Origin: Enterobacter sp. 10-1
GTDB lineage: Bacteria; Pseudomonadota; Gammaproteobacteria; Enterobacterales; Enterobacteriaceae
Assembly (NCBI GenBank): GCA_002270295.1
Contig: NISF01000007.1
Span: 62,540 to 126,539 of the forward strand
DNA length: 64,000 bases
Reading direction: 5' to 3'
Shown here: positions 19,656-28,592 of the stretch, piece after piece
Layout: each line of letters opens with the position of its first letter
How positions within the stretch are numbered: the stretch's first letter is position 1
Made by a program: the position numbers and the translations under genes
The notes under the pieces: generated by a model
What the model saw: the letters and a program-made list of their open reading frames with translations, nothing else
Told to the model about the DNA's origin: nothing
Database searches by the model: none

Positions 19656-20447
19656 ATGAAACCGACCACTATCGCCCTGCTGCAGAAATGCAAACAGGAG
19701 AAGAAGCGCTTCGCCACGATCACCGCCTACGACTATAGCTTCGCCAGGCTGTTTGCCGATGAAGGCATCAACGTGATGCTGGTTGGCGACTCGCTGGGCA
19801 TGACGGTACAGGGCCACGACTCCACGCTGCCGGTGACGGTCGAAGACATTGCCTACCACACCCAGGCAGTACGTCGCGGCGCTCCGGCCTGCCTGCTGCT
19901 CGCCGACCTGCCGTTTATGGCCTACGCCACGCCGGAACAGACCTTTGCCAATGCCGCCGTGGTGATGCGCGCGGGGGCGAATATGGTCAAAATCGAAGGC
20001 GGCGCGTGGCTGGCTGAGACCGTAAAAATGCTGACGAAACGGGCGGTGCCGGTTTGTGGTCACCTTGGCCTGACGCCGCAGTCGGTTAACGTTTTTGGCG
20101 GCTATAAGGTTCAGGGACGCGGCGATGCGGCCCAAACGCTGCTTGACGACGCGCTGGCGCTGGAAGCCGCAGGCGCGCAGCTGCTGGTGCTGGAGTGCGT
20201 GCCGGTCGCGCTGGCCCAGCGCGTTACCGACGCGTTGACCATCCCGGTGATCGGCATCGGCGCGGGCAACGTTACCGACGGGCAAATCCTCGTTATGCAT
20301 GACGCCTTCGGCATCACCGGCGGCCATATCCCTAAATTCGCTAAAAATTTCCTCGCCGCAGCAGGCGACATACGCGCGGCGGTACGGCAGTATATTGCCG
20401 AAGTGGAGTCCGGCGTCTATCCGGGCGAAGAACACAGTTTCCATTAA
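19656..20447 (+). CDS. panB: 3-methyl-2-oxobutanoate hydroxymethyltransferase PanB
   Basis: PanB makes ketopantoate from alpha-ketoisovalerate and methylene-tetrahydrofolate, the first committed step to pantothenate. The 263-residue protein shows the TIM-barrel pattern of the family: [27 protein letters not shown] with the Mg-binding Asp, [17 protein letters not shown] and VIGIGAG. AGGAAACGTT precedes the ATG. It is followed 11 bp later by panC, so the pair forms an operon. Confidence 0.97.
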   Translation: MKPTTIALLQKCKQEKKRFATITAYDYSFARLFADEGINVMLVGDSLGMTVQGHDSTLPVTVEDIAYHTQAVRRGAPACLLLADLPFMAYATPEQTFANAAVVMRAGANMVKIEGGAWLAETVKMLTKRAVPVCGHLGLTPQSVNVFGGYKVQGRGDAAQTLLDDALALEAAGAQLLVLECVPVALAQRVTDALTIPVIGIGAGNVTDGQILVMHDAFGITGGHIPKFAKNFLAAAGDIRAAVRQYIAEVESGVYPGEEHSFH

Positions 20448-20458
20448 GGAGTCTTGTT

Positions 20459-21313
20459 GTGCTGATTATTGAATCCCTGCCGCTGCTGCGTCAGCATATC
20501 CGCCGTTTACGTCAGGAAGGCAAGCGCATTGCGCTGGTCCCCACCATGGGCAACCTGCATGACGGTCATATGAAGCTGGTTGATGAAGCGAAAGCCAGCG
20601 CTGACGTCGTGGTGGTCAGCATTTTCGTTAACCCGATGCAGTTCGACCGCCCTGACGATTTGACGCGCTACCCGCGCACGCTGCAGGACGATTGCGAGAA
20701 GCTGAACAAACGCAAAGTGGACTTCGTATTCGCACCGGCTCCGGCGGAAATCTATCCGCACGGTACCGAAGGTCAGACCTACGTCGATGTTCCAGGCCTG
20801 TCGACCATGCTTGAAGGGGCCAGCCGTCCGGGCCACTTCCGCGGCGTCTCCACCATCGTCAGCAAACTGTTCAACCTGGTGCAGCCGGACGTTGCCTGCT
20901 TTGGCGAGAAGGATTTCCAGCAGCTGGCGCTGATCCGCAAGATGGTTGCCGACATGGGTTACGATATCGAGATTATCGGCGTACCGATTATCCGCGCCAA
21001 AGATGGCTTAGCGCTCAGTTCACGCAACGGCTACCTTACCGCTGACCAGCGCAAGATCGCCCCAGGGCTGTATAAAGTGCTGAATAGCGTGGCGGAAAAG
21101 CTGGCGGCCGGCGATCGTAATCTGGATGAAATGATTACCCTTGCCGGGCAGGAGCTGGACGAAAAGGGCTTCCGCTCCGACGATATTCAGATCCGCGATG
21201 CGGATACGCTGCTGGAGCTGACGGAAACCAGCCAACGGGCGGTGATCCTGATGGCAGCATGGCTCGGCCAGGCGCGTCTTATCGACAATAAAATCGTCGA
21301 GCTCGGCCTGTAG
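20459..21313 (+). CDS. panC: Pantothenate synthetase PanC
   Basis: PanC condenses pantoate with beta-alanine using ATP. The 284-residue protein carries the nucleotidyltransferase motifs [13 protein letters not shown] (HIGH type), FGEKDFQQL, and [10 protein letters not shown] (KMSKS-like). It starts with GTG at 20459, seven bases after AAGGAG, giving the N-terminus [12 protein letters not shown] that matches E. coli PanC. The E. coli yadD gene between panC and panD is missing; 149 bp with hairpins take its place. Confidence 0.97.
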   Translation: MLIIESLPLLRQHIRRLRQEGKRIALVPTMGNLHDGHMKLVDEAKASADVVVVSIFVNPMQFDRPDDLTRYPRTLQDDCEKLNKRKVDFVFAPAPAEIYPHGTEGQTYVDVPGLSTMLEGASRPGHFRGVSTIVSKLFNLVQPDVACFGEKDFQQLALIRKMVADMGYDIEIIGVPIIRAKDGLALSSRNGYLTADQRKIAPGLYKVLNSVAEKLAAGDRNLDEMITLAGQELDEKGFRSDDIQIRDADTLLELTETSQRAVILMAAWLGQARLIDNKIVELGL

Positions 21314-21327
21314 ACAAAGGTTAAAAA

Positions 21328-21375
21328 CCGGGCAATACTGCCCGGCATTTGCTCAAGCGGATGCGACATCCGCTT
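21328..21375 (+). terminator. Two tandem hairpins after panC
   Basis: CCGGGC and GCCCGG pair around AATACT at 21328-21345, followed by CATTTGCT. Directly behind, AAGCGGATG and CATCCGCTT form a perfect 9-bp stem with a CGA loop at 21355-21375, followed by CGTTTTCG. Together they probably end panBC transcription before panD. Confidence 0.65.
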
Positions 21376-21462
21376 CGTTTTCGTCAGGTAGATACCCGCA
21401 ATAGTTCGAGTGCAGCCAGCCTGTATGCCGCTTGAAGTATGACGGGAATAAAGGTAGACACT

Positions 21463-21843
21463 ATGATTCGTAATATGCTGCAGGGCAAACTCCACCGCGT
21501 AAAAGTCACTCAGGCCGATCTGCACTATGAAGGCTCCTGCGCTATTGACCAGGATTTCCTTGATGCGTCCGGGATCCTCGAAAATGAGGCGATCCATCTC
21601 TGGAACGTGACTAACGGTAACCGCTTCACCACCTACGCCATCGCCGCCGAGCGCGGCTCCAGAATCATTTCCGTTAACGGCGCGGCGGCGCACTGCGCCA
21701 GCGTCGGCGATATTCTGATCATCGCCAGCTTTGTCACCATGAGCGATGAAGAAGCCCGCAGCTGGCGGCCAAAGGTCGCCTATTTTGAAGGCGACAACGA
21801 AATGAAGCGCCAGGCCAAAGCCATTCCGGTCCAGGTTGCCTGA
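21463..21843 (+). CDS. panD: Aspartate 1-decarboxylase proenzyme PanD
   Basis: PanD makes beta-alanine from aspartate for pantothenate synthesis. The proenzyme self-cleaves between Gly24 and Ser25 to create its pyruvoyl cofactor, and the site YEGSCAID is intact. Length is the standard 126 residues from ATG 21463; in-frame codons back to 21439 add residues not seen in the family. The upstream region contains a sequence (GCTTGAAGTATGACGGG at about 21430-21446) resembling the tail of a dispersed enterobacterial element. Confidence 0.97.
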   Translation: MIRNMLQGKLHRVKVTQADLHYEGSCAIDQDFLDASGILENEAIHLWNVTNGNRFTTYAIAAERGSRIISVNGAAAHCASVGDILIIASFVTMSDEEARSWRPKVAYFEGDNEMKRQAKAIPVQVA

Positions 21844-21914
21844 TAGCTCATCGCTGACGGCGCGCCGCGCAGGCGGAGCGCCGTTCAGTCGGCCCCGTAA
21901 AAACCTATAGCTAA

Positions 21915-22172
21915 TTAGTCTCTGGTACGCTGAGGATTAACGCTTTTAATTAAAGCCGTTATATAAACGACTATTGATACAATCAATAGTGACGTGAGAC
22001 AAACAGACAGAAAATAATACTTATCCCATGTAAAATCGGACATAAACCCCGTAAGGTCCGTAATCAGTCTGTACATTTTAACTTCAGGTATCAGCACGTA
22101 GAGCAGGACGAATGTAACGGTAAAGAGTAATGCTTCCCCGAACCATAATAGTACGTATTGTATTGGCTTCAT
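21915..22172 (-). CDS. Small two-helix membrane protein, putative immunity protein
   Basis: The 85-residue protein has two strongly hydrophobic segments, about residues 5-28 (QYVLLWFGEALLFTVTFVLLYVL) and 52-75 (YYFLSVCLTSLLIVSIVVYI). The roughly 20 residues between them include acidic and aromatic positions (PEVKMYRLITDL, FTWDKYY). It starts on the last base of the effector-gene stop (TAATG overlap), so it is the third gene of the hcp-effector cassette. By position it would protect the producer against the neighbouring DUF2778 enzyme, whose target lies in the periplasm. I do not recognise a named family; immunity is inferred from context only. Confidence 0.6.
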   Translation of the reverse strand: MKPIQYVLLWFGEALLFTVTFVLLYVLIPEVKMYRLITDLTGFMSDFTWDKYYFLSVCLTSLLIVSIVVYITALIKSVNPQRTRD

Positions 22173-22648
22173 TAGTAGACCTGTACGGTACCGAAAGCGG
22201 TTAATGACGCAGTTATCTGTATTGTGGGCGTATTCAGCAACGCATCACGCAACAGCATGAAGTCAGATAATCGGGGTAGCGTAATACAACCTTCACTTAC
22301 ACCTTTATAACCAGCAGGATGAAGTCTGAAGTTTCCCCTTCGAACATGGCCAATAAATGTATGATCATTAATCTGCGAATCGTATCGATACAGGGCAAAC
22401 CATATCGACCGATCCGACCCAGAAATAAACGACGCTACAGAATCACTTACCATCGTAACTATCCCCCCGGTACCACGCGTAACGATGTAGTACAGACCCG
22501 GCGGCAATGGTCCGATAGAAGGTATAGCTACATCATCAGGATTGTTACGTGATGCTCCTGTACCAGAATAGGCAGGAAAAAATCCTATACCAGGACAACT
22601 GAGATTACTTAGCTGATTCCCGTTCAGATAGAAGGTACCTTGAATCAT
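22172..22648 (-). CDS. Tlde1-like (DUF2778) type VI secretion effector with L,D-transpeptidase-like active site
   Basis: The 158-residue protein matches the DUF2778/Tlde1 pattern: MIQGTFYLNGNQLS at the N-terminus, CPGIGFFPAYSGTG, SIGPLPPGLYYIV, IWFALYRYDSQIND, then RRGNFRLHPAGYKGVSEGCI, with His110 and Cys121 as candidate catalytic residues in a His-x7-Ser-Glu-Gly-Cys motif. Tlde1 proteins are T6SS effectors that attack peptidoglycan precursors or crosslinks in the target periplasm. There is no signal peptide, as expected for cargo carried by Hcp. The ATG overlaps the stop of the broken hcp by four bases (ATGA), and the putative immunity gene overlaps its end. All motifs are intact. Confidence 0.8.
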   Translation of the reverse strand: MIQGTFYLNGNQLSNLSCPGIGFFPAYSGTGASRNNPDDVAIPSIGPLPPGLYYIVTRGTGGIVTMVSDSVASFISGSDRSIWFALYRYDSQINDHTFIGHVRRGNFRLHPAGYKGVSEGCITLPRLSDFMLLRDALLNTPTIQITASLTAFGTVQVY

Positions 22649-23127
22649 CGTTCATTCCATGAATCCGAGAAAATAATATTACCATCACAATGTTTCCATG
22701 TGATTTTCTCATAGCGTAATGAAACAGCCTCTAAGTGATTATGTTTCTCTGTCGCGGGGTTTTTACAATCGTGCATCACTGGACAAATAGAGATTACCTT
22801 TACGTTTTCAAGTAACATATTAAAGTATTCTTCTTCCTGACCTGAGTAGTTAATTTTGTACCATTTAATCTCTACACTTTTCAGAGTTTGCCCTTGCGCC
22901 ACGGCCTTATAGATATATGGACTTGATGAATCAAATTATTTTTGAAAAGTTAACGGTGCATGTAAACGCGTGCCGGTGATCTTTCCCGTACTGTTATCAG
23001 TCGGAAGATGTAACCTATGACTAAAACCGAGAACCTCAATACTCCCCTCGCGTTTTATAACATCAACCGCCCCTTTGATATCAGCCCCACCATCATCTTT
23101 CATCCATAAATAAGCCGGAATTGCCAT
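22645..23127 (-). pseudogene. hcp: hcp (type VI tube protein) interrupted by one in-frame TAA
   Basis: Read from ATG 23127 (AAGGAT upstream), the frame encodes an Hcp protein: MAIPAYLWMKDDGGADIKG, then GSIEVLGF and HLPTDNSTGKITGTRLHAP. Codon 64, at 22938-22936, is TAA. The same frame continues without any shift through FDSSSPYIYKAVAQGQTLKS, IKWYKINYSGQEEEYF and NHLEAVSLRYEKITWKHCDG to a natural stop at 22645. Family members usually have Glu at the stop position (K-E-F-D-S-S), so one GAA to TAA change would explain it. Total length would be about 160 residues, normal for Hcp. Restart at GTG 22902 could give only the C-terminal 85 residues, not a tube subunit. No tssB/C, vgrG or other T6SS genes lie nearby. 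Confidence 0.88.
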
Positions 23128-23258
23128 TTCTGTACATCCTTTTACTGTTATTACGCTGAATAACCATAAATAAAGGATGGATTTTATGCAAGAACGTAAA
23201 CTCTGAAAATAAATAGAGTCATTCGTCAATTTTATACAATTAAAATCCCGTCAGGTGG

Positions 23259-23420
23259 CTAACCAACGGAATGGGCCGGTAAAGCATAACAGGCAATGAA
23301 AGTGCCGTTCAGACTGCTATTGTTGAGCGCTGTGAGTACCTTCAGACCGTACCCTGTGCCTGCATTCCCAGTGCCCCTTTCTAACTTTTCGATATTGATG
23401 ACCAGGACGGCCCAACCTAC
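23259..23420 (-). other. Open 53-codon fragment upstream of hcp, possible gene remnant
   Basis: Between hcp and yadE the minus strand carries 53 codons without a start codon, ending in TAG at 23259. The translation contains IEKLERGTGNAGTGYGLK and VLTALNNSSLNGTFIAC. It has a protein-like composition with Gly, Asn and Thr clusters, but I do not recognise a family. It opens right at the yadE stop. It could be the 3' end of a gene cut when this island was inserted or reduced, or a chance open frame. Confidence 0.3.
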
Positions 23421-24664
23421 CCCTGCGGCTGGTTGCTGATCAGCCGCGACATCGTCTCCAGCGAATCCGTGCGCAGAATATAGAGCCGCTTCAATAAGAA
23501 CGGATTATCCCCGGGTTTCACCTTCCCTCTCACCGTGGTCACCGCCATATGAAAACCGGCATCGTTCGCGGCTTTGACCGCCGTGGCGTTATAGCCGCCA
23601 AACGGATAGGAGAGATACAGCACGTGCGGATTAAACTGCGTCAAGGCGCGGCGCGAGTGCTCAAAATCAAACAGGATGTTGTGGTAGCTGCGGCTCAGCA
23701 GAATCGGATGATGCCAGGCATCAACCCGATGCAGAAAATGGGTATGCGACTGCACGTCAAAGACGTCCTGAATCTGCTTCAGCTCAGAAATACTCATAAA
23801 CTGCAGCGATTTAGGCGCCCATTTCTGCGGATGGCGCTTAATGCGCGAGGAGATAATAAACGCCGTGGCGTGAAAGCCATACTGCCTGAGGATCGGCCAG
23901 GCGTAGCGGTTGACCGATTTCAGGCCGTCATCAAAGGTGATCGCCACCGCACGCGCCGGCAGGTTGATCTTATTGCGCACGTAGCCTTCCAGCTGGTACA
24001 TGTTCAGGGTGGTGTAGCCCTGGTCGCGCAGCCAGGTCATCTGGTTGCTGAAGGCGCGTACGGAGGTGGTGGTCGAGGTATGGCGAAAGCGGGTGTTCTC
24101 TTCATCACGCAGGATATGATGATAGGTGAGGATCGGAATGCCGTTATCCTGCTGGGCGTCCAGGCTACTGACCCACGCCAGGCGATTGCCGATACGAATT
24201 TGAAACCAGGTCTGATTCAGCCGATCTTTCAGCTTACTGATTATCGGATAGCGCAAATTATTGGCCAGCGTGCCGAACGGCGCGCTGCCGCTGGATGGCG
24301 CGTCGTAAACCGGGGTATCTTTCCAGGTGAGCAGGTTTTGATTACTCAGCGACTTATGCAAATCGCCAAGGCTGTCCTCCACCCGCTGCTTACCCTGCAC
24401 CGGCTGCAGATGGCCTTTATCGATAAAACCGGTACCAAAGCCGAAGCTGAATTCATAATAATCGGCGGCCGTCGGCACGACGGCAATAATTTGCCCGGCC
24501 CGGATATTACCGACGCTGACCACCTGATTGCCGATCTGCGCCCAGATAACCGCGTCTTCAGCGGTTTGCATATAGCGAGCAGGAACGCCCTGTTGGCTTA
24601 ACAGGCTGGCAGAGGCGCTGAGCGACGTCAGCAGGAGGAGCAGAGCAAAGATTCGGGCAAACAT
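23417..24664 (-). CDS. yadE: Polysaccharide deacetylase family protein YadE
   Basis: The 415-residue protein has a cleavable signal (about residues 1-19, [19 protein letters not shown]), an SH3-like region ([19 protein letters not shown]) and a C-terminal NodB homology domain: [21 protein letters not shown] with the metal-binding Asp pair, QSHTHFLHR and LSYPFGGY. NodB-type enzymes remove acetyl groups from N-acetylglucosamine polymers; the natural substrate of YadE is unknown. In E. coli it sits next to panD; here the hcp island lies between. Confidence 0.92.
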   Translation of the reverse strand: MFARIFALLLLLTSLSASASLLSQQGVPARYMQTAEDAVIWAQIGNQVVSVGNIRAGQIIAVVPTAADYYEFSFGFGTGFIDKGHLQPVQGKQRVEDSLGDLHKSLSNQNLLTWKDTPVYDAPSSGSAPFGTLANNLRYPIISKLKDRLNQTWFQIRIGNRLAWVSSLDAQQDNGIPILTYHHILRDEENTRFRHTSTTTSVRAFSNQMTWLRDQGYTTLNMYQLEGYVRNKINLPARAVAITFDDGLKSVNRYAWPILRQYGFHATAFIISSRIKRHPQKWAPKSLQFMSISELKQIQDVFDVQSHTHFLHRVDAWHHPILLSRSYHNILFDFEHSRRALTQFNPHVLYLSYPFGGYNATAVKAANDAGFHMAVTTVRGKVKPGDNPFLLKRLYILRTDSLETMSRLISNQPQG

Positions 24665-24727
24665 CGACGTCTAACCGCTGGAAAGAAACTGCCGCCATTG
24701 TAACAAAAGCGGCATCAATACCAACGC

Positions 24728-25168
24728 CTAATTGCCGAACGCTTCATGCAGCAGGCGGAAAGGCGGATTCTTTTGCTGCTGGTGCCAGAGGCTGCTGACT
24801 ACCGGGCCTCCGGCGCTGACTATCGCCTCGCGAAACGCTTCGCTGCTCAGGCTCTCCCGCAGAAGATACATTCTCTCTAACAATGGATAGTCGATTCCGG
24901 AGATCACTTCGCAGTGGGTATGCTTATGGCTCATTAGCGCCGCGACCCGATACGGCGCCGCGCCGGTTTCATCGGTCAGAAAGATCGCGCCATCGCCGCT
25001 ATCGGTTGCGTGCAGCGCGTCGCACATCATCCGGCTCAGCATATTGCTGCTGAGATTACGCCAGTAGTTCACCGCCCGACACTGCGTCAACGGGCCATAT
25101 TTTTTTTCCAGACGGTCCAGCAGTTCCTGCGCTTTATCGTCATGACAAGCAATTACCCAACCTAACAT
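24728..25168 (-). CDS. yadI: PTS mannose-type EIIA-like protein YadI
   Basis: A 146-residue protein matching E. coli YadI, a stand-alone EIIA domain of the mannose PTS family. The phosphoryl-accepting His lies near the N-terminus (LGWVIACHDDKA, His9), and GAIFLTDETGAAPYR resembles the domain's core strand. No EIIB, EIIC or EIID partner is encoded nearby, so its substrate and partner are unknown. A ribosome site (AGGAGG) lies upstream on the minus strand. Confidence 0.92.
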   Translation of the reverse strand: MLGWVIACHDDKAQELLDRLEKKYGPLTQCRAVNYWRNLSSNMLSRMMCDALHATDSGDGAIFLTDETGAAPYRVAALMSHKHTHCEVISGIDYPLLERMYLLRESLSSEAFREAIVSAGGPVVSSLWHQQQKNPPFRLLHEAFGN

Positions 25169-25246
25169 CGCCTACCTCCTTAGCAGGAGGCTAATTTAAC
25201 AAGGGGAATGATTGATGTCGGTGATGGCAGTCAAGATTAGCGGATA

Positions 25247-25275
25247 GCGCTTCGCCTAATCGGTCAGCGAAGCGC
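25247..25275 (-). terminator. Hairpin after yadH
   Basis: GCGCTTCGC and GCGAAGCGC form a perfect 9-bp stem with an 11-base loop, 14 bp past the yadH stop on the minus strand. No long T run follows, so termination strength is uncertain. Confidence 0.55.
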
Positions 25276-25288
25276 CAAATATCGCCCG

Positions 25289-26059
25289 CTAGCTGCGCAG
25301 ACCGCGTCCGCGCTGGATCAGAGACCAGCACAGCAGATAGAACGCGACGATAAATACCACCAGTACGCCAAAGGTGGTAATCAGCGGAACATCGTTGATG
25401 CCGAGGAAGCCGTAGCGGAAGCCGCTGATCATGTAGACGATCGGGTTAAGATGCGACAGCGCCTGCCAGAACGGCGGCAGCAGGGTCAGAGAATAGAAGA
25501 CCCCGCCGAGATAGGTCAGCGGCGTCAGCACGAAGGTCGGGATCAGGCTGATATCGTCGAAGGTTTTGGCAAATACCGCATTCAGTAGACCCGCCAGCGA
25601 GAAGAGGATGGCAGTCAGGATCAACGTCAGCCCAACGAACAGCCAGGAGTGAACCTGGAACGGGACGAAGAACAGCGAGATCGCGGTGACGAGGATCCCC
25701 ACAAACAGCCCGCGCGCCACGCCGCCGCCAACGTAGCCGATGATAACCACGTGCGTCGGCACCGGCGCCACCAGCAGCTCCTCAATATTACGCTGGAATT
25801 TAGCGCTGAAAAAAGAGGAGGCCACGTTGGCGTAGGCGTTAGTGATCACCGCCATCATAATCAGGCCCGGCACGATAAACTGCATATAGGTGAAGCCGTG
25901 CATTTCGCCGATGCGCGAGCCGATCAGGTTGCCAAAAATGACGAAATAGAGCGTCATGGTGATCACCGGCGGCACCAGCGTCTGGATCCAGATACGCATA
26001 AAACGGTGGATCTCTTTGGCCCAGATGCTTTTCAGCGCGACCCAGTACAGCTGCATCAT
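25289..26059 (-). CDS. yadH: ABC-2 type transporter permease YadH
   Basis: YadH is a 256-residue ABC-2 family permease with about six membrane helices (VPPVITMTLYFVIFGNLIG, FIVPGLIMMAVITNAYA, VGLTLILTAILFSLAGLL, FGVLVVFIVAFYLLCW). It contains the family signature around FVLTPLTYLGGVFYSL. With YadG, encoded just upstream with a four-base overlap, it would form an exporter. The substrate is not established in E. coli. The close packing shows that yadG and yadH are cotranscribed. Confidence 0.95.
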   Translation of the reverse strand: MMQLYWVALKSIWAKEIHRFMRIWIQTLVPPVITMTLYFVIFGNLIGSRIGEMHGFTYMQFIVPGLIMMAVITNAYANVASSFFSAKFQRNIEELLVAPVPTHVVIIGYVGGGVARGLFVGILVTAISLFFVPFQVHSWLFVGLTLILTAILFSLAGLLNAVFAKTFDDISLIPTFVLTPLTYLGGVFYSLTLLPPFWQALSHLNPIVYMISGFRYGFLGINDVPLITTFGVLVVFIVAFYLLCWSLIQRGRGLRS

Positions 26060-26982
26060 GCTGATTCTCCTTTCCTGTCATGTACCAGCGTGACAAACAG
26101 CTCTTCCAGGCGGTTGGCTTTGTTACGCATGCTTAATACCTGAACGCCCTGCGCGCTCAGCTGAGAAAATACGCTGTTGATCCCCTGCTCGCGCAGCACC
26201 TCAACTTCCAGGGTTGAGGTGTCCACCAGGCGATAATGATAGCCTTCGAGCACCGGCAGCGGGCTTTTCGGCGCCAGATCGAGAATAAAGGTTTCAGATT
26301 TAAGCTTCGCGAGCAGCGCTTTCATAGAAGTATTCTCCACCAGCTCCCCGCGCTGAATAATGCCGATATTGCGGCACAGCATCTCCGCCTCTTCCAGGTA
26401 GTGGGTGGTCAGGATAATGGTGGTGCCTTTATCGTTCAAATCCTTGAGGAAACCCCACATCGAGCGGCGAAGTTCGATATCCACGCCCGCCGTCGGCTCA
26501 TCGAGGATCAGCAATTTCGGCTCGTGCATCAGCGCGCGGGCGATCATCAGCCGGCGCTTCATGCCGCCGGATAGCATCCGCGCACGCTCGCCGCGCTTTT
26601 CCCATAAATCGAGCTGTTTCAGGTATTTTTCACTGCGTATAACCGCTTCTTTACGCTCAACGCCGTAGTAGCCCGCCTGATTGACGACGATCTGCTGCAC
26701 GGTTTCGAAGGGGTTAAAGTTAAATTCCTGCGGCACCAGGCCGAGCTGGCGCTTGGCGTTAACCACATCCTTCTGCAGGTCGTAGCCAAAGACGTTGACC
26801 TGACCTGAGGTTTTATTTACCAACGAGCTGATAATGCCAATCGTGGTGGATTTACCCGCGCCGTTAGGCCCCAGCAGCGCATAAAAGTCGCCTGCCTCAA
26901 CCTGCAGATCGATCCCCCGCAGCGCCTGAACCCCGCCGGGGTAGGTTTTTGTAAGCTGTTTTAATTCCAGAGCAATGGTCAT
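26056..26982 (-). CDS. yadG: ABC transporter ATP-binding protein YadG
   Basis: YadG is the ATPase partner of YadH, 308 residues from ATG 26982 (MTIALELKQL). It has Walker A (GPNGAGKST), the Q-loop (VPQEFNFNPF), the signature motif (LSGGMKRRL), Walker B (LLILDEPTAGVD) and the H-loop (TTHYLEEAE), followed by a C-terminal domain of about 90 residues. The frame extends to 27009, but ATG 26982 is the conserved start. The carbonic anhydrase gene can is divergent, 106 bp away. Confidence 0.95.
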   Translation of the reverse strand: MTIALELKQLTKTYPGGVQALRGIDLQVEAGDFYALLGPNGAGKSTTIGIISSLVNKTSGQVNVFGYDLQKDVVNAKRQLGLVPQEFNFNPFETVQQIVVNQAGYYGVERKEAVIRSEKYLKQLDLWEKRGERARMLSGGMKRRLMIARALMHEPKLLILDEPTAGVDIELRRSMWGFLKDLNDKGTTIILTTHYLEEAEMLCRNIGIIQRGELVENTSMKALLAKLKSETFILDLAPKSPLPVLEGYHYRLVDTSTLEVEVLREQGINSVFSQLSAQGVQVLSMRNKANRLEELFVTLVHDRKGESA

Positions 26983-27088
26983 TAAATATCTCTTCTCGTG
27001 TCGTGACACGCGATGGGTTGTTTTAAAAAACGTGAGGTTAACCTATATTAGCGCAACGCACTTACCTGGTTATAGGCCGTGAACGTCC

Positions 27089-27751
27089 ATGAACGATATA
27101 GATACACTCATCAGCAATAATGCACTATGGTCAAAAATGCTGGTGGAAGAAGATCCCGGTTTTTTTGCAACCTTGTCTCAGGCGCAAAAACCGCGCTTTC
27201 TGTGGATTGGATGTTCTGATAGCCGCGTACCCGCTGAACGGTTAACTGGCCTGGAGCCTGGCGAACTGTTTGTGCACCGCAACGTTGCCAATCTGGTGAT
27301 TCACACCGACCTGAACTGTCTTTCAGTGGTGCAGTACGCCGTTGATGTGCTGGAGGTCGAACATATCATCATCTGCGGCCACTACGGCTGCGGCGGCGTG
27401 CAGGCGGCGATTGAAAACACCGAGCTGGGCCTGATCGACAACTGGCTGCTGCATATTCGCGATATCTGGTTTAAACACAGTTCGCTGCTGGGCGAGATGC
27501 CCGAAGAGCGTCGCCTTGATACGCTGTGCGAGCTGAACGTGATGGAGCAGGTCTATAACCTGGGTCACTCAACGATTATGCGCTCGGCGTGGAAACGCGG
27601 GCAGAAGGTGACGATCCACGGCTGGGCCTACGGTATCCACGATGGCCTGCTGCGCGATCTCGACGTTACCGCCGTCAGTCGCGAAACTCTCGAACAGCGC
27701 TACCGTCACGGAATTTCCAACCTCAAAATTAAGCACGTCAATCACAAGTAA
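27089..27751 (+). CDS. can: Beta-class carbonic anhydrase Can
   Basis: Can interconverts CO2 and bicarbonate and supports growth in air. It has 220 residues with the zinc and active-site residues of beta-class enzymes: Cys42, Asp44 and Arg46 in GCSDSRVP, and the His and Cys in [19 protein letters not shown] and GWAYGIHDG are further family markers. It is divergent from yadG and convergent with hpt, as in E. coli. Confidence 0.97.
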   Translation: MNDIDTLISNNALWSKMLVEEDPGFFATLSQAQKPRFLWIGCSDSRVPAERLTGLEPGELFVHRNVANLVIHTDLNCLSVVQYAVDVLEVEHIIICGHYGCGGVQAAIENTELGLIDNWLLHIRDIWFKHSSLLGEMPEERRLDTLCELNVMEQVYNLGHSTIMRSAWKRGQKVTIHGWAYGIHDGLLRDLDVTAVSRETLEQRYRHGISNLKIKHVNHK

Positions 27752-27801
27752 CTGACGCGCTTTCCGTATCCGGGCAGGCAGCCTGCACTGGACCGGATAA
27801 A

Positions 27802-27826
27802 CCCGGCGGCACGCTGCTTAGCCGGG
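27802..27826. repeat. REP-like palindrome between can and hpt
   Basis: CCCGGCGGCACGCTGCTTAGCCGGG has REP-type shape: GC-rich arms, an inner imperfect CGGC/GCTG core and the CTTAGCCGGG end. It lies between the convergent genes can and hpt, a usual site for REP elements, and could also act as a bidirectional terminator. Confidence 0.55.
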
Positions 27827-27851
27827 CACCGCAATATTGCTCACCTGCGCC

Positions 27852-28388
27852 CTACTCGTCCAGCAGCACCACTTTGCCCACGTACGGCAGATGGCGATAG
27901 CGCTGGGCGTAATCAATACCGTAACCGACAACGAACTCGTCCGGGATAGCGAAGCCGACAAACTCAACCGGTACGCTCACTTCGCGACGGCTCGGCTTAT
28001 CCAGCAGCGTACAGATGGCCAGCGATTTCGGCTCGCGCAGGCTGAGGATCTCACGCACCTTGGAGAGCGTGTTGCCGGAGTCGATGATGTCTTCCACGAT
28101 CAGGACATCTTTACCGCGAATGTCTTCATCCAGATCCTTGAGGATTTTAACGTCGCGGGTCGTGGACATGCCGCTGCCGTAGCTGGAAGCGGTCATAAAA
28201 TCGACTTCATGCGGCACCTGAACTTCGCGGCACAGGTCGGCCATAAACATAAATGAGCCGCGCAGCAGCCCCACCAGCACCATTTCGCTGCCGCTGTCTT
28301 TGTAGCATTCGTTGATTTGACGACCCAGTTCGGCGATACGTGCTTTGATCTCGGCTTCCGGGATCATCACTTCTACAGTATGTTTCAT
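27852..28388 (-). CDS. hpt: Hypoxanthine phosphoribosyltransferase
   Basis: Hpt salvages hypoxanthine (and guanine less well) to nucleotides using PRPP. From ATG 28388 it has the standard 178 residues, starting [18 protein letters not shown]. The PRPP-binding motif [14 protein letters not shown] and the flexible loop [14 protein letters not shown] are present. The frame opens upstream to 28457, but those residues lie in the leader and are not conserved. It is divergent from gcd. Confidence 0.97.
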   Translation of the reverse strand: MKHTVEVMIPEAEIKARIAELGRQINECYKDSGSEMVLVGLLRGSFMFMADLCREVQVPHEVDFMTASSYGSGMSTTRDVKILKDLDEDIRGKDVLIVEDIIDSGNTLSKVREILSLREPKSLAICTLLDKPSRREVSVPVEFVGFAIPDEFVVGYGIDYAQRYRHLPYVGKVVLLDE

Positions 28389-28515
28389 AAAACTAACCAT
28401 TTGATTCTTAAGATAAATCATCAAGGCCGCTGCTCTCACATCGACGTTGACCGGCAAGCTGACCAGTATACCAGTAAAAAGAAATCTGCGGTGCAGGGAA
28501 TAATAAAAGCCATTT

Positions 28516-28531
28516 TGTGATTCCGATCACA
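28516..28531 (+). promoter_or_regulatory. CRP box overlapping the gcd promoter
   Basis: TGTGATTCCGATCACA is a perfect TGTGA-N6-TCACA site. It overlaps a candidate -35 (TTCCGA at 28521-28526) that stands 17 bp before TATAAT at 28544-28549, ahead of gcd. Such overlap fits repression by cAMP-CRP, which is reported for E. coli gcd. The site could also act on the divergent hpt promoter. Confidence 0.8.
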
Positions 28532-28592
28532 CTTGTTAAATCCTATAATTAATTGCATCTAAAAAATTAACAAACAAAACGAGTAACCTTCT

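Noticed and set aside
22645-22902. Treating the hcp C-terminal half as an independent gene from GTG 22902
   Set aside because: The frame continues upstream into recognisable Hcp sequence through the TAA, so it is one broken gene rather than a separate small gene.
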